Of a DNA stretch of 64,000 bases, positions 26,418-34,600 are shown piece after piece. The notes under the pieces were generated by a model, which was not told the DNA's origin, did not search any database, and saw nothing but the letters and a program-made list of their open reading frames with translations. Within the stretch, counting starts at the first letter, position 1. Each line of letters begins with the position of its first letter. Source of the stretch: TMP-7 sp038212445 (GTDB lineage Bacteria > Acidobacteriota > Terriglobia > Bryobacterales > Bryobacteraceae); the NCBI GenBank assembly GCA_038212445.1, contig JBBQUM010000009.1, positions 159,544 to 223,543 of the forward strand, given 5' to 3'. The translations under genes and the position numbers were made by a program.

Positions 26418-27598
26418 CAATTCGTACCTATCTCCCGATCGCATTGCTGCTGTCGCCGGTGCTTGTATGGCCGCAACAGGCCAATGTGAATCTCGACTAT
26501 AACCCGCAGAAAAACACTGAAAATCTGATCCCGTTCAGTGCCACGATCAACTCGCCGGACGTCCGCGATGACGGAACAGTGACGTTCAGGCTGAAGGCGC
26601 CCACCGCCAAAACAGTGGATCTGGCGGGCGTCGCGATTCTCACAGGATTGGGAAAATCCGGGCAATCCGTGCCGTTTACCAGAGGCGATGACGGAGTGTG
26701 GACCCTCACCGTGGGGCCGCTAAAGGCGGACATGTACGCCTATCACTTGCTGATTGACGGCGTGCGGGTGGCCGATCCAAACAACACCATCGCCGCCTTC
26801 ACGGCCATGCCGCCGTACAGCGAATTGGTGGTGCACGGGAGCGGGCCGGCTTACTACGATGCTCGCAACGTGCCGCACGGCAACGTGACACGGCATGTCT
26901 ACCACTCTGAGGTGACCAACGGCGAGCGCGAGCTCTACGTCTACACGCCTCCGGGTTACGACCGCACGAAGCGCTATCCGGTGCTGTACCTGGTTGGCGG
27001 CAGCGGCGAACTGCCTTCGAATTGGGTCTATGACGGACGGGTTAATTTCATGATGGATAACCTGTTGGCCGAGAAGAAGGCCGTTCCGATGATCATTGCC
27101 ATTCCGAACAACCAGGTGGTGCATCGAAATAATCCCCGGCACACCGAACTAACATTCAAGATCTTTGAGGCCGACATGCGGCAGCATGTCATTCCGCTGG
27201 TGGAACGCGAATATTCGGTCCGACGCGAAGCCAAAGGCCGCGCGCTTTCAGGTCTGTCGATGGGCGGCCGTCACACGCAGTTTGTCGGCTTCAATTCGCT
27301 TGATCTGTTCGGTTCTTTCGGAGTGCTCAGCGCGGGCGATGTCGACAGTGAAAAGTCGATTGCTAAATTCCTGAACGATCCGGACGTGAACAAGAAGGTC
27401 GACTATCTCTTCGTGGGACAAGGGGCCGTTGAAGCGGCGGGTCGAATGGGCGAGCGCTGCGTGGCGCTGCATGAAGCGCTACTGAAGCACAACATCAAGC
27501 ATGAATATTACGTAGGTGGGAGCGGGGGGCACGATTGGTCGACGTGGCGCCATTTGCTTTATTACCGGTTTCTGCCGAACTTGTGGCGACAGCAGTAG
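26414..27598 (+). CDS. Secreted CE1-type esterase with N-terminal CBM48-like domain
   Basis: Translationally coupled to the TAXI gene by ATGA overlap. Signal peptide MTIRTYLPIALLLSPVLVWPQ, then an Ig-like CBM48/E-set domain (about residues 40-135: GTVTFRLKAPTAKTVDL...ADMYAYHLLIDGVRVADPNN), then an alpha/beta hydrolase with RYPVLYLVGGSGE, nucleophile GLSMGG and base SGGHDW. This two-domain build matches acidobacterial and Bacteroidetes feruloyl or acetylxylan esterases. The predicted role is removal of ferulate or acetate from xylan. Confidence 0.85.
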   Translation: MTIRTYLPIALLLSPVLVWPQQANVNLDYNPQKNTENLIPFSATINSPDVRDDGTVTFRLKAPTAKTVDLAGVAILTGLGKSGQSVPFTRGDDGVWTLTVGPLKADMYAYHLLIDGVRVADPNNTIAAFTAMPPYSELVVHGSGPAYYDARNVPHGNVTRHVYHSEVTNGERELYVYTPPGYDRTKRYPVLYLVGGSGELPSNWVYDGRVNFMMDNLLAEKKAVPMIIAIPNNQVVHRNNPRHTELTFKIFEADMRQHVIPLVEREYSVRREAKGRALSGLSMGGRHTQFVGFNSLDLFGSFGVLSAGDVDSEKSIAKFLNDPDVNKKVDYLFVGQGAVEAAGRMGERCVALHEALLKHNIKHEYYVGGSGGHDWSTWRHLLYYRFLPNLWRQQ

Positions 27599-27705
27599 AG
27601 CAATTCTGTTTGGCCAGATGAGCATTTTTTGGTTTCTCAGCATCATCGAGCAAAGCACGTGGGGCAAGTGCACGAGGATGCCCCGATTATCGAGGAGTCG
27701 TCAAA

Positions 27706-30700
27706 TCACTGAGAGTTGACGGTTTCGACAGGCAGCCCATGGGGCGTTGATCCTGAAAGGCTGTCAGTCGCGGGGATCCAGCGCTCCAGGATGCGCTTGA
27801 GGTCAGCGGCCCGAACGGGTTTCGGAATGAAATCGTCCATCCCAGCGGCGATGCAGACGAGGCGGTCTCCGGGAAGAACGTTTGCAGTCATGGCTATTAC
27901 GGGCACATGACTATCTGGCGATTCGCTTTTTCGAATAACCCGGGTGACCTCGTAGCCGTCCATTTCGGGCATGTGGCAATCAAGAACGAGGGCATCATAG
28001 GGCAGTGCGCGCCACATCTGCAAAGCTTCTTTCCCGTTACCGACGACGTCCACGCGGCATGCAAGCTTCTCGAGCAGCGCTTTGGCTACCTTCTGATTGA
28101 CCGAGTTATCCTCGGCGAGGAGGATGCGGCGGTTACGGGCAACCGGCGCCGGAACTGCAGATGTCTCCATCTCGGGGCGTGGGTTCACTGCGTCGTGCAG
28201 GAGAAGAACCGAGGTGGGCTCATCGTGCCGGCGGGCCCATGCAACGGCCATCAGCCTGGCGAGCACAGAGGGCCTGACCGGTTTGGTGAGATAAGCGCTG
28301 AAGCCCGCTTTATGGAAGAGCAGACTGTCGTGGGCACCGGGCGAGGATGTGAGGCAGATCAGGACGGCGGCGGCCAACGCAGGCTCTCCCTTGATGGCCC
28401 GTCCCACTGTTTCGCCATCCATATCCGGCATCCGGTAGTCGAGCAGGATGATGTCGAATGGTTTTCCGATTCGCGCGGCCTCTCGCATGCGTTCGATGGC
28501 AGCCGGGCCGCTTTCGTCTTCGGAATGCTGCATGCCCCAACTCGATAGTTGTTCGGCCAGCACGCGCCGATTGACAGCATTGTCGTCGACAATGAGAGCC
28601 TTCAGGCCGGCGAGATCGGCGCTGGGGGTGGTTTGCTTCTGCTCACGTTGATCGCGAGGCAATTTCAGAGTGAAGGAAAAGGTAGAGCCGGATCCGGGCT
28701 CACTTTCGACCTGTATGTTTCCGCCCATGGCCTCGATGAGGCGCTTTGAGATGGCAAGTCCAAGCCCTGTTCCGGCGAACCGGCGAGTTGGGGAAGAGTC
28801 CACTTGGCTAAAATCCTGGAAGAGTGAGCCTTGCTTATCTTTCGAGATGCCGATACCGGTATCACTCACCGCGACCCGAATGGAGGCGTCGACGGGAGTA
28901 AACTCCGGACAATCCACTTCAACGAGTACGTGACCCCTGTCGGTGAATTTGACTGCATTGCCGGTGAGGTTGAGCAACACCTGGCGGATCTTTCCGGCAT
29001 CACCGATGAGGTAACGCGGCGACTGCGGCGCGTATCGCAGGATCAGTTCGATCTCTTTCTCGTCTACTCTCGGCGCCAACAGAGTGGCTACGTCTTCGAC
29101 GATGGTGGAGAAGTCGAACGGTATCGGGTCGATGGTCATCTTGCCCGCTTCGATCTTCGAAAAATCGAGAATGTCGTTGATGATGGTGAGCAGCGCCTCG
29201 CCGGAGAGCCGGATGCTTTCGGCGAAGTCTTTCTGAAGCGGGCTGAGGGGCGTATCGAGCAGCAGGGCGGTCATCCCGATGACGCCATTCATGGGCGTGC
29301 GAATTTCGTGACTCATGCTGGCGAGAAACTCGCTTTTGGCACGGTTTGCGACTTCGGCTGCATCTTTGGCTGCTTCCAACTCCGCCAGCACCCGGCGACG
29401 CTCGGTCACATCCCGGAATCCCCACACGCGTCCGACGTCATGCCCTTTAACGCGCTGCGGTTCGGAATGGCGCTCGAAGATGCGGCCGTCCTTGAGCAGA
29501 AGAGTGTCGTCGCACCCCGGCAGATGATTGTCGCCAGGCGGTGAAAGCTCGTTTACAAGCTTGTCCGGATCCTTCAACTGATCCATCAGGGTTTTTAACA
29601 GCAGTGCTTCGTCGCCCGAGAGGACGAGGTGTTCGGGAATGCGCCACATTTCGACGAACTTCTGGTTGAAGGTAAGGACGCGTCCTTTTGAATTCACAGC
29701 CAGAACTCCATCGGCGGTGGAATCGAGGGTAGCGCGAAGAGTTTCGGTTCGTTCGTCGACGCGGCGGTGCAGCAGGATCACCCAGAGCGAGGCTAAAGAT
29801 ACCAGGGTGAAGAGCAGCCCTAGAAGCACCAGAATGCGCTGACTGGTCCACCATGTGCCGGCTTGAAGAATCCTGACATCGGTGTTTGATCTCAGGAGCA
29901 CGCGGTATTCGGCGGGCCGCCCGAATACATCTGCCTCGACGGACCAGACTCCGGTGATTTGAAGAACGCTACCCGGACGAAGGGAGCGCACGTTGTTATC
30001 CGTGCTTCTTTCGTCGAGCCGGGCGGAGAAGTTTTGGCTGCCGGCGCGCATGGACAAGACGTGGGATTCACCGCTGCGGGTTTGATCGATGAGAGTTCCG
30101 GTGACCCTTACGAGTTCTGCGTCGTGGTCACTTAGTGGACCCGCGGTGGCGGAAAGATCGAACGGCTCGGGAAGAGTGCCCCTGCCGGTTTTTCGCAAGC
30201 TGCCGTTCTGCAGACCCGGCGCGTACTGGCCCGCCGATGGGAATCCGATGGCGTCTACAAGATCGCCCGGCTCGACTGTGGCCTGCTGGTGATCGAGCAA
30301 AACGACGACTCCACCGGAGTGGTCCTGAACGAACGCAAGCACTCCGGGAACAGCCAGCGTAACGACACCCTGAACATGCATTAGCCTGCCGGGCTCGCGG
30401 CGGGGTGTGAACTGCATCAAGCTGGCGATGGGTGATCGAGAAATGGTGTAGGGATCGGCAGGGCCAGCCTGCTCTATCTTCAGTTGATCCAAGCTTGGAA
30501 CAAAGAGTTGCACGCCGATCAGCTGCCTTCGATCGTTGAACAGGGTTCCACTCGCTCCGCGGACGGTGACGACGGAATCGACCAGGCGATTGCAGTCGAT
30601 ATCTTTCGGGAAGTCCTTGATTCTGGCCTTGAAACTATCGCGGCCGGAGGCGATGCCGAGCACCAGGTGGGGCGGACCTCGACGCATGTCCGGAGGCAGG

Positions 30701-31185
30701 CGGTCCTCGATCCTGGCCGTACGAACGATTCCGCTAGTCTCAATCCACTGACTATCCTGCCGGCCGGTGAGCAGTTCCGGAAGGGTTGTGAACGTTGGTG
30801 TGGGGAGCGGGGCCCGTCCGAGAAGCCGAACCCGGATCTGTTCGATGGACGGTGCGAAGTCGCCCGGTGCGGTTGTACCTTCCAATTCCACCTGACTACC
30901 GGTGGTGATCTCACGGTCGGACTGAGGAATGAAGAGAAAGATGCCGGCGGTGGCGTCCTGAAAGAACGTTACCGCGTAGTCGGGAGAACGATAGGTAATG
31001 ACACCTCGGAGGCGAATCGGCATTTTGCGTTTCGCGTCCCCTGACGAGAGCGTCCGGATGCTGGCTACGGTGGTGAGGACCTGCGGTTTCTGATCGGTTT
31101 GGGCCGTGGCAAGGACTCCCAGCAACCCGAGTGTGAGTATTCGGTGGACGGTGCTGAGATGCTGTCCGCGAATTAGGTTTGACAT
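27706..31185 (-). CDS. Hybrid sensor histidine kinase with two receiver domains
   Basis: From ATG 31185 the protein has an exported N-terminus (MSNLIRGQHLSTVHRI followed by a hydrophobic segment), a periplasmic sensor of about 410 residues made of repeated OB-fold-like domains (RLRGVITY...FFQDATAGIFLF and MHVQGVVTL...AFVQDHSGGVVV), one membrane span (about 448-470), a PAS domain, a HisKA domain with the phosphorylated His in ASMSHEIRTPMNG (about 626), a HATPase with NLTGNAVKFT, SDTGIGIS and GTGLGLAI, and two receivers with phospho-accepting aspartates in IILLDYRMPD (about 916) and ALVLDCHMPE (about 1069). The ligand is unknown. No separate response regulator lies next to it, so the phosphate output must go elsewhere. 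Confidence 0.93.
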   Translation of the reverse strand: MSNLIRGQHLSTVHRILTLGLLGVLATAQTDQKPQVLTTVASIRTLSSGDAKRKMPIRLRGVITYRSPDYAVTFFQDATAGIFLFIPQSDREITTGSQVELEGTTAPGDFAPSIEQIRVRLLGRAPLPTPTFTTLPELLTGRQDSQWIETSGIVRTARIEDRLPPDMRRGPPHLVLGIASGRDSFKARIKDFPKDIDCNRLVDSVVTVRGASGTLFNDRRQLIGVQLFVPSLDQLKIEQAGPADPYTISRSPIASLMQFTPRREPGRLMHVQGVVTLAVPGVLAFVQDHSGGVVVLLDHQQATVEPGDLVDAIGFPSAGQYAPGLQNGSLRKTGRGTLPEPFDLSATAGPLSDHDAELVRVTGTLIDQTRSGESHVLSMRAGSQNFSARLDERSTDNNVRSLRPGSVLQITGVWSVEADVFGRPAEYRVLLRSNTDVRILQAGTWWTSQRILVLLGLLFTLVSLASLWVILLHRRVDERTETLRATLDSTADGVLAVNSKGRVLTFNQKFVEMWRIPEHLVLSGDEALLLKTLMDQLKDPDKLVNELSPPGDNHLPGCDDTLLLKDGRIFERHSEPQRVKGHDVGRVWGFRDVTERRRVLAELEAAKDAAEVANRAKSEFLASMSHEIRTPMNGVIGMTALLLDTPLSPLQKDFAESIRLSGEALLTIINDILDFSKIEAGKMTIDPIPFDFSTIVEDVATLLAPRVDEKEIELILRYAPQSPRYLIGDAGKIRQVLLNLTGNAVKFTDRGHVLVEVDCPEFTPVDASIRVAVSDTGIGISKDKQGSLFQDFSQVDSSPTRRFAGTGLGLAISKRLIEAMGGNIQVESEPGSGSTFSFTLKLPRDQREQKQTTPSADLAGLKALIVDDNAVNRRVLAEQLSSWGMQHSEDESGPAAIERMREAARIGKPFDIILLDYRMPDMDGETVGRAIKGEPALAAAVLICLTSSPGAHDSLLFHKAGFSAYLTKPVRPSVLARLMAVAWARRHDEPTSVLLLHDAVNPRPEMETSAVPAPVARNRRILLAEDNSVNQKVAKALLEKLACRVDVVGNGKEALQMWRALPYDALVLDCHMPEMDGYEVTRVIRKSESPDSHVPVIAMTANVLPGDRLVCIAAGMDDFIPKPVRAADLKRILERWIPATDSLSGSTPHGLPVETVNSQ

Positions 31186-31325
31186 GGGTTCGCACGATCC
31201 CGTCACGAAGGCGGCCCTGGAGATCTATCGACTATCCGCCCTCCTTCTTTAGGGATTGCGGGCGAATTGGCAACGGAAATGCTGGAAGAGCCGGCCGACC
31301 TCGGCTGGATGGAGCTGGGGGTGGA

Positions 31326-31379
31326 ATGGAGCGTTACCTGGCTCTGTATGAAGCCTTAGTCAAGCACAACATCAGGCAA
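31326..31379 (+). pseudogene. Short fragment of a CE1-type esterase gene
   Basis: In frame, MERYLALYEALVKHNIRQ parallels ERCVALHEALLKHNIKH of the esterase at 26414-27598. Upstream and downstream the similarity stops; 12 bases later the truncated metallo-beta-lactamase begins on the other strand. It is a gene scar at a rearrangement junction. Confidence 0.45.
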
Positions 31380-31389
31380 GCCACGAGCG

Positions 31390-31921
31390 CTACTGCTTTT
31401 GGCGCTCCCATTCCTTAATGAACGCGCTCTCCGTTCTTGCGACGTAGGCACGGTAGCCATCGGCGTCCAGGAACACATTGGGTCCATCGTGGGTTGAGCG
31501 TGCGAACTTGCGTTCGAGGTTGTAGTAGTCCCCGTGGGCGCCGAGAAAGATATCGCACCGGAGCGCTTTCAGCTCGCGAAAGGTTCGCTGGTAGTCGTCG
31601 GCGATCGCGGGGTAGACGGCGTTATTTACCAGCTTGAACCCGGCGTTCACATTCGGGCTTCCGACGATCACTACGTCGTAAGTTTTGTTTCCCTCACTCA
31701 CCTTCATGGTCCAGGTGGTGCAACCGCGGGTGTGTCCGGGCGTGAGGTGAGCGGTTAATACAGTTCCGCCCAGCTTCACTTCGTCTCCCTCGTGAAGGAC
31801 GCGGTCAACCTTGGTGGGCCGGTAGAGCGAGGCCTTGGACTTGCCGTAAAAGAAGTCGGATTTGCCGCCGTCCTCGGTGACGGCAACGTCCGGTTCCATA
31901 ACCATGTATGTGGCGCCGGTC
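31390..31921 (-). pseudogene. Truncated subclass B3 metallo-beta-lactamase-like gene (5' part lost)
   Basis: From GATYMVMEPDVAV onward this frame is nearly identical to the C-terminal 190 or so residues of the complete gene at 35466-36320 (about nine differences). The similarity ends abruptly at 31921 after GCGCCGGTCCG, so the zinc-binding HAHWDH motif and the signal peptide are absent, and no hydrolase can be made. The remaining ligands GHTRG and GAHGDYY are still present. A longer open frame to 32034 is an accident of reading through the palindrome and into the antisense end of the neighbouring gene. Confidence 0.85.
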
Positions 31922-31928
31922 CGAGGCG

Positions 31929-31980
31929 AACTTATAGGTAGTGGGTCAGTTTGAATAAACTGACCCACTACCAACTTATA
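31929..31980. mobile_element. 36-bp perfect palindrome with 8-bp target-site duplication
   Basis: Two 16-base arms (GGTAGTGGGTCAGTTT, 31937-31952, and its exact reverse complement, 31957-31972) enclose only GAAT. They are flanked immediately on both sides by AACTTATA (31929-31936 and 31973-31980). This is what two terminal inverted repeats of an insertion sequence would look like if the interior were gone. The right duplication contains the TAA stop of the oxidoreductase gene, so insertion occurred at that gene's end without damaging it. Confidence 0.75.
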
Positions 31981-32710
31981 AGCCAGCGTACCAATCGTAT
32001 CCCTGCTCAGACCAATAATCATTTGGCCGCTCATTCGAGTAGATAATACTTCCGATACGCTTTAGGTTCTTAACGCCGTACTTAACTGGGATCACCAGTC
32101 TGAGTGGAGCTCCATGCGCGAGCGTCAACGGCTGATTGTTCATCTCGTAGCACAGTAGCGTTTGCGGGTGAAGGGCGCTGGCCATATCCAGGCCAACGTA
32201 GTATTGCTCGTCGGGAGTGTGCATCTGAACATATGCGGCTTTGAGTGACTCGGGGGCATAGCGTTCGGTGAAGTCCTTGAACCGAACGCCCGTCCAATGC
32301 ACGATGGCCGTCCATCCTTCAATGCAATTTAACTGAGTGGTTTGCTCGACACGAGGGAGTGTTCTCAGATCGGCCAAAGTCAGAGACGAACGGGACGCGC
32401 CTACATGGTCAAGGGAGAGACTCCAGGATGCGGGATCGAAGCTACTCTCCAAGCCGAGATTGCCGTTCACACGAGTGTCGGGATCGGCCACCGACCTGGG
32501 GAACTCCCGGATTTGGTGATCGCCGCTAAAGTAGGATTTGGCGACCTTTTCGTTGAACTGAAGGGCGCGGCGAAACGGCCAGGGCGCTCCTTCATCGTCC
32601 GAGCGCGAGCGTAGCCAACTCCAGCCCCCGACACCTGTCGCTGCAGCGACGCCCATCGTAAGAAATGCCCGCCGCGTTCGGTTGGAGAGTTCCTGCTGAG
32701 GAGTTTTCAT
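31976..32710 (-). CDS. Tat-exported molybdopterin oxidoreductase, YedY/MsrP-like
   Basis: A 244-residue sulfite-oxidase-fold protein. The Tat signal is NRTRRAFLTMG followed by a hydrophobic Ala/Gly stretch, and the molybdenum-ligating cysteine lies in LNCIEGWTAIVHWTG (Cys129). The late motif PLRLVIPVKYGVKNLKRI is typical of the family. YedY/MsrP proteins reduce methionine sulfoxide in periplasmic proteins with electrons from a membrane cytochrome. The start overlaps the cytochrome stop as ATGA, so the two are coupled. With the Met-rich protein upstream, the likely job is regenerating methionine after hypochlorite or similar oxidants. A sulfite or other reductase role cannot be excluded by sequence alone. 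Confidence 0.85.
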   Translation of the reverse strand: MKTPQQELSNRTRRAFLTMGVAAATGVGGWSWLRSRSDDEGAPWPFRRALQFNEKVAKSYFSGDHQIREFPRSVADPDTRVNGNLGLESSFDPASWSLSLDHVGASRSSLTLADLRTLPRVEQTTQLNCIEGWTAIVHWTGVRFKDFTERYAPESLKAAYVQMHTPDEQYYVGLDMASALHPQTLLCYEMNNQPLTLAHGAPLRLVIPVKYGVKNLKRIGSIIYSNERPNDYWSEQGYDWYAGL

Positions 32711-33384
32711 TTCACGTCGCTCCGCCCATCCGCCTCGGGCACGAGCGAGTAGCCGGCGACCATCGAGCGGAAATTATCCCAACCGGCGCGGATTACCTGG
32801 GCCACGTGAACGGTGAAAAACAAGAGCATTGACATCATTAACCAAAAATGTTCCCAACGGGCCATGGGATACCCGCCTAAAAGTGAAGTCAACCAATACA
32901 GTTGGGCCGGCTTGTAAATGGCAAGGCCGGTAATCAGGCTGCCGGCGCCCATCAGAATTACGCTCGTGTACGCGATTCGTTGGGCGCCGTTGTACTTGCT
33001 TTGGGGAGGAGCTTCTTTCCGCAAGTGGAGGTCGTGCAGAGTTACGAGGATCGCGTCACGTAGACTGTTCCTATCCGGGACCACATATCTCCACTCCCCG
33101 GAAACGGCGAGATAGGCTCCATAAATAACACCATCGGCCGCGAAGAGCCACATGAAGAAGAAGTGAATCGACATCCCTTCAGCTAGCCGTTGGGGCAGGT
33201 GTAAACCGTTGTACAGCCAGTCAGGAAAGAAATGAAATAATGTGGTGCCGCCCCAGCCCACCCGGTAGACATCATTCGCCCAATAGATCATTAATCCGCT
33301 CCAGATCATCACGAAGAGAATAGGAAAGTTGAGCCAGTGGAACCAGCGGATTGCCAGCGGATGTTTCTTTTCCAGGTGGGCCAT
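32707..33384 (-). CDS. Membrane b-type cytochrome (cytochrome b561/Ni-hydrogenase type), electron donor to the oxidoreductase
   Basis: A 225-residue integral membrane protein with at least four hydrophobic segments. Candidate haem-ligand histidines sit in HPLAIRWFHWLNF near the N-terminus, MSIHFFFMWLF in the second span and HFWLMMSMLLFFTVHVAQ in the last. This is the cytochrome b561/hydrogenase gamma-subunit type, different from the ferric-reductase-like MsrQ of E. coli. Position between the Met-rich protein and the oxidoreductase, with ATGA overlap to the latter, makes it the probable quinol dehydrogenase feeding it. Confidence 0.87.
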   Translation of the reverse strand: MAHLEKKHPLAIRWFHWLNFPILFVMIWSGLMIYWANDVYRVGWGGTTLFHFFPDWLYNGLHLPQRLAEGMSIHFFFMWLFAADGVIYGAYLAVSGEWRYVVPDRNSLRDAILVTLHDLHLRKEAPPQSKYNGAQRIAYTSVILMGAGSLITGLAIYKPAQLYWLTSLLGGYPMARWEHFWLMMSMLLFFTVHVAQVIRAGWDNFRSMVAGYSLVPEADGRSDVK

Positions 33385-33410
33385 GGAGATTACCCGGTAT
33401 GCAGTTAAGG

Positions 33411-33791
33411 TTACATTTTGTCTTTCTTCATCATCATGTCCTTGTCCTTGTGCATTTTGTCCATCATGGCCATGCGCTTGTCCATCGGCATCTTGTCGAA
33501 AGCCGCGGCTTTGTCTTCAGCCGACATCTTCTCAGTCATCGACATCCGTTCCGACGACGGCATCTTGGTCATGTCGTGCCCCGCCATTTTAGTGGCGCTC
33601 ATCTTGTCGGAGTCGGACATCTTGTCGAACATCGCGGCCTTGTCCTCGTTGGACATGGCATTCATCATGTCCATCTTGCTTTTCTTGGACATCTTGCCGC
33701 TCATCGAGTCTTTGGATTGCGCCACCGACGGGATGGTCAGGGACGCGACGGCGAGGCTCAGTGCCAGTGCAAAGTAGATCTTTTTCAGCAT
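33411..33791 (-). CDS. mrpX: Exported methionine-rich protein (MrpX-like oxidant scavenger)
   Basis: The 126-residue precursor has a signal peptide of about 25 residues (ending IPSVAQ); about a quarter of the remaining 101 residues are methionine, the rest mostly Lys, Asp, Ser and Ala. A block MS-x-EDKAA-x-FDKM occurs twice. There is no cysteine and no hydrophobic core, so it is probably unstructured. In Azospira the Met-rich periplasmic peptide MrpX is oxidised by hypochlorite and recycled by YedY; the same partners are present here. A copper-binding role for a Met-rich protein is the main alternative, but no copper gene is nearby. First gene of the minus-strand operon, with the shared ECF promoter about 66 bases upstream. 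Confidence 0.8.
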   Translation of the reverse strand: MLKKIYFALALSLAVASLTIPSVAQSKDSMSGKMSKKSKMDMMNAMSNEDKAAMFDKMSDSDKMSATKMAGHDMTKMPSSERMSMTEKMSAEDKAAAFDKMPMDKRMAMMDKMHKDKDMMMKKDKM

Positions 33792-33856
33792 TTGTTCTCC
33801 AGTTCGTTTGCCGGTCAGCGCGGATTGGATTCCCTCGCTTCCGTACGCGTTTATGT

Positions 33857-33882
33857 TTCGAACGGAGCGTTCAGAAAGTTAC
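33857..33882 (-). promoter_or_regulatory. Predicted ECF-sigma promoter of the Met-rich/oxidoreductase operon
   Basis: Reading the minus strand: GTAACTTTCTG at the -35 side and TTCGAA at the -10 side, 15 bases apart. It matches the element at 33940-33965 on the other strand without gaps, 19 of 26 positions. GTAAC at -35 is typical of ECF-sigma promoters. Transcription would begin about 60 bases before the ATG at 33791. Confidence 0.65.
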
Positions 33883-33939
33883 GGTGCCTTAGGAATATGT
33901 GCAAGACTGAGTGGACTGACGCGCCGTACTTGAAAATGT

Positions 33940-33965
33940 GTAACTTTTTGGCCTCGCGTTTCGAA
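33940..33965 (+). promoter_or_regulatory. Predicted autoregulated ECF-sigma promoter of the sigma/anti-sigma operon
   Basis: GTAACTTTTTG, then 10 bases, then TTCGAA, in the same spacing as the divergent element at 33857-33882. Located 71 bases before the chosen sigma start. Sharing the element implies that the sigma factor drives both its own operon and the methionine-rich operon. Confidence 0.65.
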
Positions 33966-34035
33966 GACTTCACGATAAGCGCTATCGCGCGCGGTGGTGA
34001 CATCGGTTGGGCCGGGAGTTGATCGAAGCGTGGCA

Positions 34036-34593
34036 ATGATTCCAGAGCCTTCCGGGGATCTTGAAGCGCTGATGCAGCGGTACCAGGCTGGCGATCGGGA
34101 ATCGGCGAGCGCTTTAATCGCCGGCATCAATCCACGTTTATTCCACTATCTGTTGAGCCAAGGCCTCTCGCGGTTTGACGCGGAGGATCTGCTGCAGGAT
34201 GTTTGGCTTCAGATCCATCGCGTGAGACATACCCACCGCCAGGGCGAACCGGTGCTTCCATGGATCTACGCGATTGCGCGGCATGTTCAGGTGGACTCGT
34301 ATCGAAAGCGGACACGCCGGCGAGAGCAAGGCATTGAGACCGTTCCAGAACTAAGAGCCCCAGCGAAACCTGCCGATGGAGAACAAGCGGACTTCGAAGA
34401 GTTAATTGGGAGGCTACCAGAAAGCCAGCGCGAGGTTGTGACGATGTTAAAGGTTGCCGGGATGAGTTGTGAGGAGGTGGCGCGCGCAACGTCGTCGACG
34501 GTGGGGGCCGTAAAAGTGAAAGCGCACCGGGCTTATGAGAGATTACGAAAGCTGCTGGGTTCACCGGCCGAGTTAAGGCGATCGCGAGATTGA
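34036..34593 (+). CDS. sigF: ECF RNA polymerase sigma factor, SigF-like
   Basis: A 185-residue sigma-70-family factor of the ECF group. Region 2 is in LMQRYQAGDRESASALIAG...DAEDLLQDVWLQIHR...LPWIYAIARHVQVDSYRK and region 4 in LPESQREVVTMLKVAGMSCEEVARATSSTVGAVKVKAHRAYERLRK, joined by a short acidic linker. ATG 34036 was preferred because it leaves room for the -10/-35 element; an in-frame start at 33994 would add 14 residues. The stop is seven bases before an NrsF-like anti-sigma gene, and the divergent promoter shares its motif, so it probably controls the Met-rich/cytochrome/oxidoreductase operon in response to reactive chlorine or a similar oxidant. Confidence 0.88.
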   Translation: MIPEPSGDLEALMQRYQAGDRESASALIAGINPRLFHYLLSQGLSRFDAEDLLQDVWLQIHRVRHTHRQGEPVLPWIYAIARHVQVDSYRKRTRRREQGIETVPELRAPAKPADGEQADFEELIGRLPESQREVVTMLKVAGMSCEEVARATSSTVGAVKVKAHRAYERLRKLLGSPAELRRSRD

Positions 34594-34600
34594 ATCGGCG

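Noticed and set aside
31922..32034. Extended N-terminus of the truncated metallo-beta-lactamase frame
   Set aside because: It reads through the palindrome and antisense to the oxidoreductase end; no similarity to the intact copy.
33851..34130. Short minus-strand ORFs across the sigma promoter region
   Set aside because: They cover the shared promoter motif and the sigma start; no conserved features.
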